Assembly: GCA_919901855.1 (NCBI GenBank)
Contig: CAKKQC010000029.1
Coordinates: 1-12,571, forward strand
DNA length: 12,571 nucleotides
Direction: 5' to 3'
Source: a bacterium
GTDB lineage: Bacteria; Oederibacteriota; CAKKQC01
In this document: in pieces, positions 1-6,755 of the stretch
Layout: the number at the start of each line of letters is the position of its first letter
Numbering within the stretch: position 1 is the stretch's first letter
The notes under the pieces: generated by a model
The model's input: only the letters and a program-made list of their open reading frames with translations
Databases searched by the model: none
Told to the model about the DNA's origin: nothing
Position numbers and translations under genes: made by a program

Positions 1-36
1 CTTGTCGCTGCGCGGTTTCTCAGCTTGCTCGGGACC

Positions 37-54
37 AACGTTGGGACACTACTG
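37..54. repeat. 18-bp edge repeat, copy 1 (putative IS terminus)
   Basis: The sequence AACGTTGGGACACTACTG here is an exact reverse complement of positions 12518-12535 at the other edge of the window. The flanks of the two copies are unrelated, as expected for left and right ends of an insertion element or for two element copies pointing outward. The right copy cuts off the 3' end of an ORF6N gene, which supports its being a real element boundary. No transposase is visible because the element body would lie outside the window (before position 37). The family is not recognised. Confidence 0.6.
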
Positions 55-79
55 ACCGGGGATACCTGACCGGGGGGCG
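52..79. repeat. Tandem direct repeat next to the edge repeat
   Basis: CTGACCGGGG occurs at 52-61 and again at 66-75, a 14-bp period. The first copy overlaps the last three bases of the putative IS terminus. It may be a junction scar or a chance GC-rich repeat. It lies just upstream of the likely promoter of the first gene. Confidence 0.5.
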
Positions 80-88
80 TGCCATAAT
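80..88 (+). promoter_or_regulatory. Extended -10 box before the haem-sensor gene
   Basis: TGcCATAAT fits an extended -10 element (TGn plus a five-of-six match to TATAAT). The hexamer ends 12 nt before the ATG at 101, so transcription would start about 5 nt before the start codon. No convincing -35 is seen 16-18 bp upstream. A GAGG at 89-92 could also act as a weak ribosome-binding site if transcription starts farther upstream. This is inference from sequence only. Confidence 0.4.
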
Positions 89-100
89 GAGGCTGCCTTC

Positions 101-1102
101 ATGAGCATGGAAATCCCGCGATCCAAGCCTACCCCGATCGATCTCGGTGATATCGGCGCGACCACGCTTCCGGCCGCGGTCTGGAAGCGCCATTTCTGGG
201 CCCTCGTGGTCACATGGACGGTCGTCGCGGGAGGGTTCCTCGCGTGGGAGCTTCACGATCAGAAGGTTGAGAACGAGGCGTTCATCCGGCACACGGCAAG
301 ACTCGTGTGCCAGAAGAATATCCTCATTCGCCGGTGGGCGGCGGGCCACGGCGGCGTGTACGTGCCGGTGACGAAGGAAACTCCTTCGAATCCCAGCCTT
401 GCCGGCGTGAAGGATCGCGACATCGTCACTCCATCGGGACGAAGACTCACGCTCATGAGCCACGCCACCATTACCCGCCAGCTTCGCGAGCTGGAACTTC
501 CGGAGGACAGTGTGCTGGTCCACCTCGCGAGCCTGAAGCCCCTCCGGCCTGCGGATGCCGCCGACCAGTGGGAAGTTGCGGCACTCCACCGGTTTGAGCG
601 GGGCGAGACCGAGGTGAGCGAGATGATCATCACCGGCGCCGGTGCCCATATGCGGCTCATGCAGTGCATGAAGGTCGAGCCCGGGTGTCTGCGGTGTCAC
701 GGTCAGCAGGGCTACCGGGTCGGGGACGTGCGGGGCGGGGTCAGCGTAACCGTGCCGATGGCGGCCATGTTCCTCCCGACAAATGCGAACTCGATTCGGC
801 TGCCGGCGACCACGGGTGTGCTCTGGCTGGCGGGAGTGGTCGCCATCTGGTTGCTGGCGCGACGGACTGGACAGCAGTTCCGGGCGCGCGAGGAGCTCAT
901 CGACCGGCTCACGCAGGCGATGGCCGAGATCGGTTCCATTACCGGTCTGCTGCCCATCTGCGCGTGGTGCAAGCGGATCCGCGACGACCGGGAAGGCTGG
1001 ATTCAGGTCGAGACCTATGTCAGCAAGCACACGTCGGCCGAGTTCACGCACGGGATCTGCCCCGATTGCGAAATGAAGGTCCGGGCCGAGCTGAAGATCT
1101 AG
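101..1102 (+). CDS. Membrane-anchored Tll0287-like (DUF3365) c-type haem protein with C-terminal CxxC/CxxC tail
   Basis: This 333-residue protein is probably a redox or ligand sensor in the cytoplasmic membrane. A hydrophobic segment at about residues 32-49 and a second at about 238-254 bracket a roughly 190-residue external domain. That domain contains the haem c attachment motif C196-L-R-C199-H200, in the context expected for Tll0287-like (DUF3365) domains. After the second helix comes a short linker and a cytoplasmic module GLLPICAWCKRIRDD...HGICPDC with cysteines at 287, 290, 320 and 323. This zinc-ribbon-like tail is common at the C-terminus of PAS and response-regulator proteins from environmental bacteria, and its function is not established. 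No kinase, cyclase or HAMP domain is present, so the output partner is unknown. The start at 101 is preceded by GAGG (89-92, 8 nt spacing); Met3 at 107 is an alternative. The gene lies 56 nt upstream of the alcohol dehydrogenase. Confidence 0.8.
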   Translation: MSMEIPRSKPTPIDLGDIGATTLPAAVWKRHFWALVVTWTVVAGGFLAWELHDQKVENEAFIRHTARLVCQKNILIRRWAAGHGGVYVPVTKETPSNPSLAGVKDRDIVTPSGRRLTLMSHATITRQLRELELPEDSVLVHLASLKPLRPADAADQWEVAALHRFERGETEVSEMIITGAGAHMRLMQCMKVEPGCLRCHGQQGYRVGDVRGGVSVTVPMAAMFLPTNANSIRLPATTGVLWLAGVVAIWLLARRTGQQFRAREELIDRLTQAMAEIGSITGLLPICAWCKRIRDDREGWIQVETYVSKHTSAEFTHGICPDCEMKVRAELKI

Positions 1103-1139
1103 AGGGAAGCCGCGCCGGCGGCCGACCCGGGGCCGTCAT

Positions 1140-1148
1140 TGGTAGAAT
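1140..1148 (+). promoter_or_regulatory. Extended -10 promoter of the ADH-ALDH operon
   Basis: TGgTAGAAT is an extended -10 box whose hexamer (1143-1148) ends 10 nt before the ATG at 1159. The predicted transcript would have a leader of only about 3-4 nt. There is no Shine-Dalgarno sequence in front of this ATG, which fits near-leaderless initiation. No -35 match is evident. Confidence 0.45.
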
Positions 1149-1158
1149 ACGGCCCAAC

Positions 1159-2322
1159 ATGAGCACCGCCCCGACCGCGTTCTCCTTTCCCACCCAGATC
1201 AGATACGGAGCCGGCACGCTGTCGGAGTTGCCCGACCGGCTGGCCAAACTCGGGGTCACGCGGCCGCTGGTCGTGACCGACCCCGGACTCCCGCCGACCC
1301 CGGCGTTCGCGCTCCTGCGCCGCGCGCTGGGGGCGGCGGGAGAGGGGAAGACCTGGAAGGTCTTCACCGGGGTCCGGCCCAACCCGGAGGAGGCTGACGT
1401 GGTCGCGGGGGCGAAGGCGTTCCGCGACGGCGGGTGCGACGGCGTGGTCGCATTCGGCGGCGGCAGCGCGCTCGACGCGGGGAAGGCGGTCCGGCTGTTC
1501 GTGAAACGCCCGGACCTCAAGCTCAAGGACTACGACTGGGCCGCGGACTGGTCGGGGCTCGCGCCCTGCGTCTGCGTTCCCACGACGGCGGGAACCGGAA
1601 GCGAGGTCGGGCGCTCGTCCGTGATCGTGCCCGAGGGGCGGAAGGCCAAGGGCGTCTTCTTCCAGCCGAACCTGCTCGCGGCCCTGGTCATCCTGGACCC
1701 CGAGGTCACGCGCGGGCTCCCGCCGGCGCTGACGGCGGCCACGGGGGCCGACGCGCTCACGCACTGCATCGAGTCCTACACCTGCCCGGTCTTCCATCCC
1801 ATGTGCGACGGGATCGCGCTCGAAGGGATTGCCCTGGTCGTGAAGAACCTGCCCAGGGCGTTCCGCGACGGAGACGATCTCGAGGCGCGCGGGGCCATGC
1901 TGGTCGCCGCCACGATGGGCGCGGTGGCCTTCCAGAAGGATCTCGGGACCGCGCACTCGCTCGCCCACGCGCTGTCCGCCGTGTGCGGCATGCACCACGG
2001 CGCGGCGAACGCGCTCGTCCTGCCCGAAGTCATGCGGTGGAACGCGGCCCGCAAGCCCGGCCTCTACCGCCGGGTCGGGCTCGCTTGCGGGCTCTCGGTC
2101 GTCGACGATACCGGCGCCGACGCCGACCGCAAGACGGTGGCATTCATCACCACGTTCCTCAAGGGGCTCGGGCTCGGGGATGGGCTGGCCGCCCGCGGGG
2201 TGCGCGAGGAACAGCTCGAGGCCGTCGTGGACGTGGCATTCGCCGATCCGTGCCATAAGACCAACGTCCTCCCCGTCACCCGGGACGATCTCAAAGCCCT
2301 GCTCAAGGAGGCCCTCGCATGA
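1159..2322 (+). CDS. Iron-containing (group III) NAD(P)-dependent alcohol dehydrogenase
   Basis: This 387-residue cytoplasmic enzyme interconverts an alcohol and its aldehyde or ketone with NAD(P). The length is typical of the family. The dinucleotide-binding N-terminal domain has the loop GGGSALDAGK (residues 100-109) and TTAGTGSEV (142-150). The C-terminal helical domain carries the metal ligands D198 and H202 (DALTH), H266 (AHSLAH) and H280 (HHG); H270 matches the conserved second histidine. The spacing equals that of well-studied members such as lactaldehyde reductase. The reading frame is open far upstream of 1159, but recognisable family sequence begins at this ATG, and the upstream part overlaps the previous gene. 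It overlaps the aldehyde dehydrogenase by ATGA, so the pair probably oxidises an alcohol through an aldehyde to an acid. The substrate cannot be read from the sequence. Confidence 0.92.
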   Translation: MSTAPTAFSFPTQIRYGAGTLSELPDRLAKLGVTRPLVVTDPGLPPTPAFALLRRALGAAGEGKTWKVFTGVRPNPEEADVVAGAKAFRDGGCDGVVAFGGGSALDAGKAVRLFVKRPDLKLKDYDWAADWSGLAPCVCVPTTAGTGSEVGRSSVIVPEGRKAKGVFFQPNLLAALVILDPEVTRGLPPALTAATGADALTHCIESYTCPVFHPMCDGIALEGIALVVKNLPRAFRDGDDLEARGAMLVAATMGAVAFQKDLGTAHSLAHALSAVCGMHHGAANALVLPEVMRWNAARKPGLYRRVGLACGLSVVDDTGADADRKTVAFITTFLKGLGLGDGLAARGVREEQLEAVVDVAFADPCHKTNVLPVTRDDLKALLKEALA

Positions 2323-3743
2323 ACAGTCCCTGGCGTCCCTGGATCGACGGCAAGGAGGCGGGCTCCTCGACTCCCCGCGCCCTGATCAACCCGGCCACCG
2401 AATCGCCCTGCACTGACGTGGTGCCGGCGGGGACGGCCGAGGTCGAGGCCGCGGTGACGGGGGCCCACCGGGCTTTCCGCGGCGGGTGGCGCGACCTCGC
2501 GCCCGGCAAGCGTGCCGGGATTCTGCGGGCGGTGGCCGCGAAGCTCCGCGAACACGAGGAGGAGCTCGCCAAGCTGGAAACGATGCAGATGGGGAAGGCG
2601 ATCGCGGATTCGCGCGACGAGGCGGGCGGCGCCGCGGGCGTCTTCGAGTATTACGCGGGGGCGGTGACCCGGCTCTATGGGGCCACGATCCCGGTCTCGC
2701 GGGGCGGGTTCGATTACACCCTCCGCCAGCCCATGGGGGTCGTGGCCGCCATCGTGCCCTGGAACTTCCCGCTCCTGATCGCGTGCTGGAAGGTCGGGCC
2801 GGCGCTGGCGGCGGGCAATGCCGTCGTGCTGAAGCCCGCGTCGTTCTCGCCGCTGACCGCGATCCTGCTGGGCCAGCTCGCCTCCGAGGCGGGCCTGCCC
2901 GACGGCGTCCTCCAGGTCCTGCCCGGGCCGGGCGGATCGATCGGCGACGCGCTCGTCGGCCACCCCCTCGTTCGCAAGATCGCGTTCACGGGGTCCACGG
3001 AGGTTGGTTCGCATCTCATGGAGCTGGCGGCGAAGGGGATCAAGAGGGTTTCGCTCGAGCTCGGGGGCAAGTCTCCGAATATCGTCTTCGCCGACGCCGA
3101 CGTCGACCAGGCGGCGGCCTCCTCACCCATGAGCGTCTTCGCGAACACGGGCCAGGACTGCTGCGCCCGGAGCCGCATCTTCGTCGAGCGCAAGGTGTTC
3201 GACCGGTTTGTCGCCGGGTTCGTGGCGGCGACGAAGGCGCTCAGGATCGGGGATCCCCTGGACGAAGCCACGCAGGCGGGGCCGCTGGTCTCCGCCAACC
3301 AGCGCGAGATCTCGGAAGCATTCCTCAAGGAAGCCAGGGGCCTGGGCCGCACGGTCCTGGCCGGGGGCGACCGGCCCCGGCCGAAGGGCTTCTACCTCAA
3401 CCCCGCGGTCGTGACCGGGGTAGAGCCCGCCGACCGGATCTGGCGGGAGGAGATCTTCGGTCCCGTCGTCTGCATCCGGCCGTTCGACGGCGAGGACGCC
3501 ATGCTCGAGGAGGTGAACGCGAGCCCGTACGGGCTCTCGGCGTCGCTGTGGACCAACGACCTCAAGCGCGCGATCCGGGTGTCCAACCGCATCGAGAGCG
3601 GCGTAATCTCGGTGAACTGCCACAACTCCGTCCACCTCGACGCGCCGTTCGGCGGGTTCAAGACCAGCGGCCTCGGTCGGGACCTCGGGATGGAGGCGCT
3701 CGCCAACTACACCGAGGTCAAGAACGTCTACGTCGCCCCGTAG
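2319..3743 (+). CDS. NAD(P)-dependent aldehyde dehydrogenase
   Basis: This 474-residue protein is a full-length member of the aldehyde dehydrogenase superfamily, which oxidises aldehydes to carboxylic acids. Visible motifs in order are VVAAIVPWNFPL with KPA downstream (cofactor binding), FTGSTEVG (nicotinamide-side glycine motif), the general base E247 in SLELGGKSPN, the catalytic nucleophile C281 in NTGQDCCARSR, and EEIFGPV near the C-terminus. The Glu-Cys spacing of 34 residues is canonical. The start ATG overlaps the stop of the alcohol dehydrogenase (ATGA) and has AAGGAGG at 2305-2311 with 7 nt spacing, so translation is coupled. The sequence style resembles the betaine-aldehyde or general aliphatic branch, but substrate specificity is not determinable. 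It converges on the HPr-like gene, with a GC palindrome between them. Confidence 0.93.
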   Translation: MNSPWRPWIDGKEAGSSTPRALINPATESPCTDVVPAGTAEVEAAVTGAHRAFRGGWRDLAPGKRAGILRAVAAKLREHEEELAKLETMQMGKAIADSRDEAGGAAGVFEYYAGAVTRLYGATIPVSRGGFDYTLRQPMGVVAAIVPWNFPLLIACWKVGPALAAGNAVVLKPASFSPLTAILLGQLASEAGLPDGVLQVLPGPGGSIGDALVGHPLVRKIAFTGSTEVGSHLMELAAKGIKRVSLELGGKSPNIVFADADVDQAAASSPMSVFANTGQDCCARSRIFVERKVFDRFVAGFVAATKALRIGDPLDEATQAGPLVSANQREISEAFLKEARGLGRTVLAGGDRPRPKGFYLNPAVVTGVEPADRIWREEIFGPVVCIRPFDGEDAMLEEVNASPYGLSASLWTNDLKRAIRVSNRIESGVISVNCHNSVHLDAPFGGFKTSGLGRDLGMEALANYTEVKNVYVAP

Positions 3744-3757
3744 GAGCGACGCGTAGA

Positions 3758-3773
3758 GCCGGGCCGGCCCGGC
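3758..3773. terminator. GC palindrome between convergent genes
   Basis: A perfect 16-bp palindrome (GCCGGGCC followed by its reverse complement) lies in the 39-nt gap between two converging genes. It can form a 6-bp stem with a CCGG loop on either strand. No T-run follows on either side, so it is a candidate for bidirectional termination rather than a classic intrinsic terminator. Confidence 0.4.
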
Positions 3774-3782
3774 CGGATGCCG

Positions 3783-4163
3783 TCAGTCGCCCAGGCGGTA
3801 GTCGAGCCGGTATCCGGAGGCGATCAGCATGCTCAGTCCGCAGACCGCCTCGGCGGCCCGCGGGCCGTGCGCCGTGAGGACCAGCCGCGCCCCGGCCGCC
3901 GCCCCCAGCGCCGCGAGGTCCAGTGCGTGCTTGGCGTCGGCGACCTGCCGGCCGCGGGCGACCAGGATTCGGCACGGGAACAGGGCCGCCGCCCGGGCGA
4001 AGTCGATCGCCTGACCGATGCCCAGCCATGCCGGGTTCACCACCGCGGCCCGCTCGACCGCGGTTCCCCCGGGGAGCACGACCGCCCGGCCCGGCCCGAA
4101 ACGGGCCGCTCCGGCCTGCGGCTCCAGGATTCCCACGCCTGCGGTTCCGGTCTGCTCACTCAT
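3783..4163 (-). CDS. Degenerate HPr-fold protein lacking the phosphorylation sites
   Basis: This 126-residue protein has an approximately 40-residue N-terminal extension followed by an HPr (PTS phosphocarrier)-like domain. Recognition rests on VVNPAWLGIGQAIDFARAAA aligned to the active-site helix, then DAKHALDLAALGAAAGARL and the TAHGPRAAEAV element, which follow the HPr consensus in order and spacing. The residues that carry phosphate are missing: the His15 position is G48, the Arg17 position is G50 and the Ser46 position is H79. It therefore cannot work as a normal phosphocarrier. It may be a regulatory or scaffold homologue, but its function is unknown. The start has GGAGG at 4170-4174 with 6 nt spacing. 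It is transcribed divergently from the response regulator across a 188-bp gap; no other PTS component is in the window. Confidence 0.65.
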   Translation of the reverse strand: MSEQTGTAGVGILEPQAGAARFGPGRAVVLPGGTAVERAAVVNPAWLGIGQAIDFARAAALFPCRILVARGRQVADAKHALDLAALGAAAGARLVLTAHGPRAAEAVCGLSMLIASGYRLDYRLGD

Positions 4164-4314
4164 GGCTTGCCTCCGTGCGATTCAGGACTTCCGGCTGTTT
4201 CATCGCCCATATTCTGGCCGCGGGCGGGCCGGGAGGCCATGGTGCGAAGGGGAATCTTCTGCGACAACGAGGTGACGGCGGCGTGACGGACCCCCCCCGC
4301 CTCCCAGCCGCCGG

Positions 4315-4343
4315 TTCACAACCCGCCCCGGGAGGCGTATCAT
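4315..4343 (+). promoter_or_regulatory. Sigma70-type promoter of the response regulator
   Basis: TTCACA (4315-4320, five of six to the -35 consensus), a 17-bp spacer and TATCAT (4338-4343, five of six to the -10) form the best promoter in the window. The -10 ends 8 nt before the ATG at 4352, so the transcript should start 1-2 nt before the start codon. A GGAG at 4345-4348 is only 3 nt from the ATG, too close to act as a ribosome-binding site. Confidence 0.6.
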
Positions 4344-4351
4344 CGGAGTTC

Positions 4352-5041
4352 ATGAGCAAGGTCGTGCTCATCATCGAGGACGAGAGCGCAATCGCGAAAC
4401 TGCTCGCGGTGACGCTTCGCCGCGAGGGCTATGCCGCCTTGGTCGCCGGGGACGGGGAGGCGGGCCTGAAGAGGTTCCGGGAGGTCAAGCCCGATTTCGT
4501 GATCCTGGACCTCATGATGCCGAAGAAGAACGGGATCGAGGTCTGCAAGGCCATCCGCGAGACCTCGCAGGTGCCGATCCTGATGCTGACCGGCAAGAAG
4601 GACGAGATCGACCGGGTGCTCGGGCTCGAGATCGGCGCGGACGACTACCTGACGAAGCCGTTCAGCGTGCGCGAGCTGGTGGCCCGGGTCCGGGCCATAC
4701 TGCGCCGCCCGGCCGCCCTCGAGAAGCCGGTGGAGGTCCGCCGGGGGCCCCTCGTGATCGGGGATCTCGAGGTCTCCTTCGAGGCCTACGAGGTCAAGGT
4801 CAAGGGCGTCGCGGTCTCGCTCACGACGAAGGAGTTCGACCTCCTCCGCGCGCTGGTCGGGGGGCAGGACCGGGTCTTCGGCCGGGAGGAGCTGCTCGAG
4901 ACGGTCTGGGGCTCGCAGCACGCCGGGGAACTGGACACGCGCACGGTGGATCAGCACGTGGCGCGGCTCCGGAAGAAACTCGGGCACGAGGGCGCCCGGC
5001 TGGTGACGGTCACGAACCGAGGATACCGCTTCAAAGCCTGA
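4352..5041 (+). CDS. OmpR/PhoB-family response regulator (orphan)
   Basis: This 229-residue DNA-binding response regulator has an N-terminal receiver domain (about 1-118) and a C-terminal winged-helix DNA-binding domain (about 132-229). The receiver has the full set of phospho-switch residues: acidic pair E9/D10, phospho-acceptor D53 in FVILDLMMP, T80 in LMLTG, and K102 in YLTKPF. The effector part shows SLTTKEFDLLRALV, the RTVDQHVARLRKKL recognition-helix region and the NRGYRF wing, all typical of PhoB-like proteins. The frame is open further upstream, but homology begins at this ATG and the promoter sits directly before it. No sensor kinase is adjacent, so its partner must be elsewhere. It is divergent from the HPr-like gene and convergent with the glutamine amidotransferase. 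Targets are unknown. Confidence 0.93.
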   Translation: MSKVVLIIEDESAIAKLLAVTLRREGYAALVAGDGEAGLKRFREVKPDFVILDLMMPKKNGIEVCKAIRETSQVPILMLTGKKDEIDRVLGLEIGADDYLTKPFSVRELVARVRAILRRPAALEKPVEVRRGPLVIGDLEVSFEAYEVKVKGVAVSLTTKEFDLLRALVGGQDRVFGREELLETVWGSQHAGELDTRTVDQHVARLRKKLGHEGARLVTVTNRGYRFKA

Positions 5042-5050
5042 GCTGGGTCA

Positions 5051-5065
5051 CCGCCGCTGCGGCGG
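5051..5065. terminator. Small GC hairpin after the response regulator
   Basis: CCGCCG-CTG-CGGCGG forms a 6-bp perfect stem with a 3-nt loop, starting 9 nt after the response regulator stop in the 54-nt gap between convergent genes. No T-tract follows. It is a weak terminator candidate, matching the GC palindrome in the other convergent gap. Confidence 0.3.
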
Positions 5066-5095
5066 CAACGTCCGGCGCAGGCCAGCCCGCAATCG

Positions 5096-5950
5096 TTAAC
5101 GCCTCCGGCGGAGCACGCACTCACTGACCCAGTTCGCGACCTCGAGTTGGCGTGACTCCGTGACGAGGATGTCGTCCCCGATATCCAGTTGCCAACGCAG
5201 GTCCTTGCGATCCGGGTTCCTTGCGAGCGCCTCCATCAGCCCGACGTGCGCGGCCAGCTCGCGGTGGTTCCGGTAGAAACCCTCCTTCACGAGTTTGCCT
5301 TCCCGCGCGACGATGAGCCGCGCCATGTCGTGCAGGTCGTACTCGGGATGGTACTGGGTCGCCCAGAAGACGCCCCGGCCGTGCCGGATGGCGGCCGCCT
5401 GGACGCGCGAGAAGTCGTTGGTCGCGAGCCAGGTCGCGCCGCGCGGGAGCCGGGTCACCATGTCGAGGTGGCTGATGAACCCGGTGAACACCGGGGTGCG
5501 CCCGCGCAGGAACGGGTGGCGAGCGCCTTCGGGGGTCAGCCGGATCCGGCGGGCCAGCCCCATCTCGCGGCCCTTCGGGTTCGCCGCGACCTCGCCGCCC
5601 GCGGCGACGGTCGCCATCTGGATGCCCCAGCAGGTTCCGAACTGCGGCGTGCCGGCGGCGTACGCACGCCTCGCGAACTCGATCTGCCGCGTCACCCGGT
5701 CGTCGTGGTGGTGGTAGATCGTGAGGTTGCACCCGGTCCACAGGATCCCGTCGTAGGTGCCGGGACCCTCCCCGTCCGGCAGGTCCGCCGTGTCGCTCGG
5801 GAGCCATACCCGCGTTTGGGCGCCGCGGAGGTGCCGGCGGATCATGCCGTCATAGAGCTTCCACGCGGTCTTCATCCCCGCGGCTTCGAGCTCGTCGCGG
5901 CTGGCTTTCGGGTATCCGTCCACGATCAGGATGCGAGAGCGCCGGCTCAT
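5096..5950 (-). CDS. Class I glutamine amidotransferase-like protein
   Basis: This 284-residue protein belongs to the class I glutamine amidotransferase superfamily, the group that includes the glutaminase domain of GMP synthase. The triad is visible: nucleophile C107 in PQFGTCWGIQM (elbow motif) and H201/E203 in WATQYHPEY. The order of motifs matches stand-alone GuaA-type glutaminase homologues. No synthetase domain is attached, so it either hydrolyses a gamma-glutamyl substrate by itself or delivers ammonia to an unlinked partner. The last roughly 70 residues extend past the catalytic His/Glu. The frame runs on upstream, but the ATG at 5950 has a perfect AGGAGG (5957-5962, 6 nt spacing) and overlaps the HAD gene stop by ATGA. 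Translation is therefore likely coupled to the phosphatase upstream. The physiological substrate is unknown. Confidence 0.85.
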   Translation of the reverse strand: MSRRSRILIVDGYPKASRDELEAAGMKTAWKLYDGMIRRHLRGAQTRVWLPSDTADLPDGEGPGTYDGILWTGCNLTIYHHHDDRVTRQIEFARRAYAAGTPQFGTCWGIQMATVAAGGEVAANPKGREMGLARRIRLTPEGARHPFLRGRTPVFTGFISHLDMVTRLPRGATWLATNDFSRVQAAAIRHGRGVFWATQYHPEYDLHDMARLIVAREGKLVKEGFYRNHRELAAHVGLMEALARNPDRKDLRWQLDIGDDILVTESRQLEVANWVSECVLRRRR

Positions 5951-6714
5951 GGGTGTCCTCCTGCTCCGTCGAGCGATTCGAGAATGCCTGCGAGGTCCAG
6001 GAAGTTCCGGCAGATCGCGTCGGCCTTCGTCGTCGCACTTCCGCGGTCGAGGCCCGCCGTGAGTAGAATCGCCCGGGCGCCGACGGCGTGGGGTCCGCCG
6101 ACGTCGTTGTGCTCGCGGTCGCCGACGTGGACGAGCTCCTCGACCCGGCAGGGCACGAGGGCCGCCGCCCGGCGGAAGACCTCGGGGTGGGGCTTGGACC
6201 GTCCGCACTCGTCGGAAAAGACGAACCCGCCGAAGATCCCGAGCAGCCCGTAGCCGTCCAGGATCTCGCGCAGGGCGCGGCCGGGGGAGAAGATAGCGTC
6301 CGAGACCGCGATCAGCGGCCGGCGCCCGTGGAGGGCCCGGAGCGCGTCGGCGGCGCCGGGAACGAGGTCGGGGCGGACCCGGAGCTCCATGTCCTCGTGA
6401 AGCCGGACGAGCTCAATGAACCGGTCGGGGGGGAGGTCGCGGCCGAGCGCGGCCAGCACGCGGCGCAGCCGGTCGGCGACCGTCCAGGTTACGTGCTCGT
6501 CGTGCCAGACCCGGCGGAACTCGGCGTCGGTCTCGTCGTAGGTGCGGTCGATCAGGTCGCGGGCGGGCGCACCGGCGCCCAGGAATCGCTCGACCAGATC
6601 GCGGCGCTCGACCTTCTTGGGGGGCAGCCCCATCGCCTTCCGCTTGGGCTCGTCGGAGTCGTCCAGGAAGACGGTGTCCCAGAGGTCGAAGGTTACGGCG
6701 CGGATCGGCGGCAT
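5947..6714 (-). CDS. HAD-superfamily hydrolase
   Basis: This 255-residue protein is a haloacid dehalogenase-fold hydrolase, probably a phosphatase for a small phosphorylated metabolite. Motif I is D10-L-W-D13-T (nucleophile D10, acid/base D13), motif II is S138 in LIAVSD, motif III is K174 in SKPHPEVF, and motif IV is D199 with D204 in HVGDREHNDVGG. The helical cap lies between motifs I and II (about residues 20-115), as in subclass I members. The start at 6714 is where homology begins. It has no Shine-Dalgarno sequence but a perfect TATAAT 6 nt upstream. Its stop overlaps the amidotransferase start (ATGA), forming a two-gene operon. The substrate is not predictable. Confidence 0.88.
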   Translation of the reverse strand: MPPIRAVTFDLWDTVFLDDSDEPKRKAMGLPPKKVERRDLVERFLGAGAPARDLIDRTYDETDAEFRRVWHDEHVTWTVADRLRRVLAALGRDLPPDRFIELVRLHEDMELRVRPDLVPGAADALRALHGRRPLIAVSDAIFSPGRALREILDGYGLLGIFGGFVFSDECGRSKPHPEVFRRAAALVPCRVEELVHVGDREHNDVGGPHAVGARAILLTAGLDRGSATTKADAICRNFLDLAGILESLDGAGGHP

Positions 6715-6720
6715 GGCGCC

Positions 6721-6726
6721 ATTATA
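6721..6726 (-). promoter_or_regulatory. TATAAT box directly before the HAD gene
   Basis: A perfect TATAAT on the minus strand ends 6 nt before the ATG at 6714. The usual -10 to +1 distance would place the transcription start on the A of the ATG, giving a leaderless mRNA. No -35 match is seen at 17 bp. It lies in the 41-nt gap after the carbonic anhydrase gene, so it may be an internal promoter. Confidence 0.5.
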
Positions 6727-6755
6727 CGGTGGGGCGCCGCCCGGGACGGGGGCGG

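Noticed and set aside
664-1158. In-frame upstream extension of the alcohol dehydrogenase
   Set aside because: The frame is open but overlaps the haem-sensor gene, and the translation before 1159 is Arg/Gly-rich shadow sequence with no family similarity.
4345-4348. GGAG as Shine-Dalgarno for the response regulator
   Set aside because: Only 3 nt separate it from the ATG, too short for normal initiation, and the predicted transcription start lies downstream of it.
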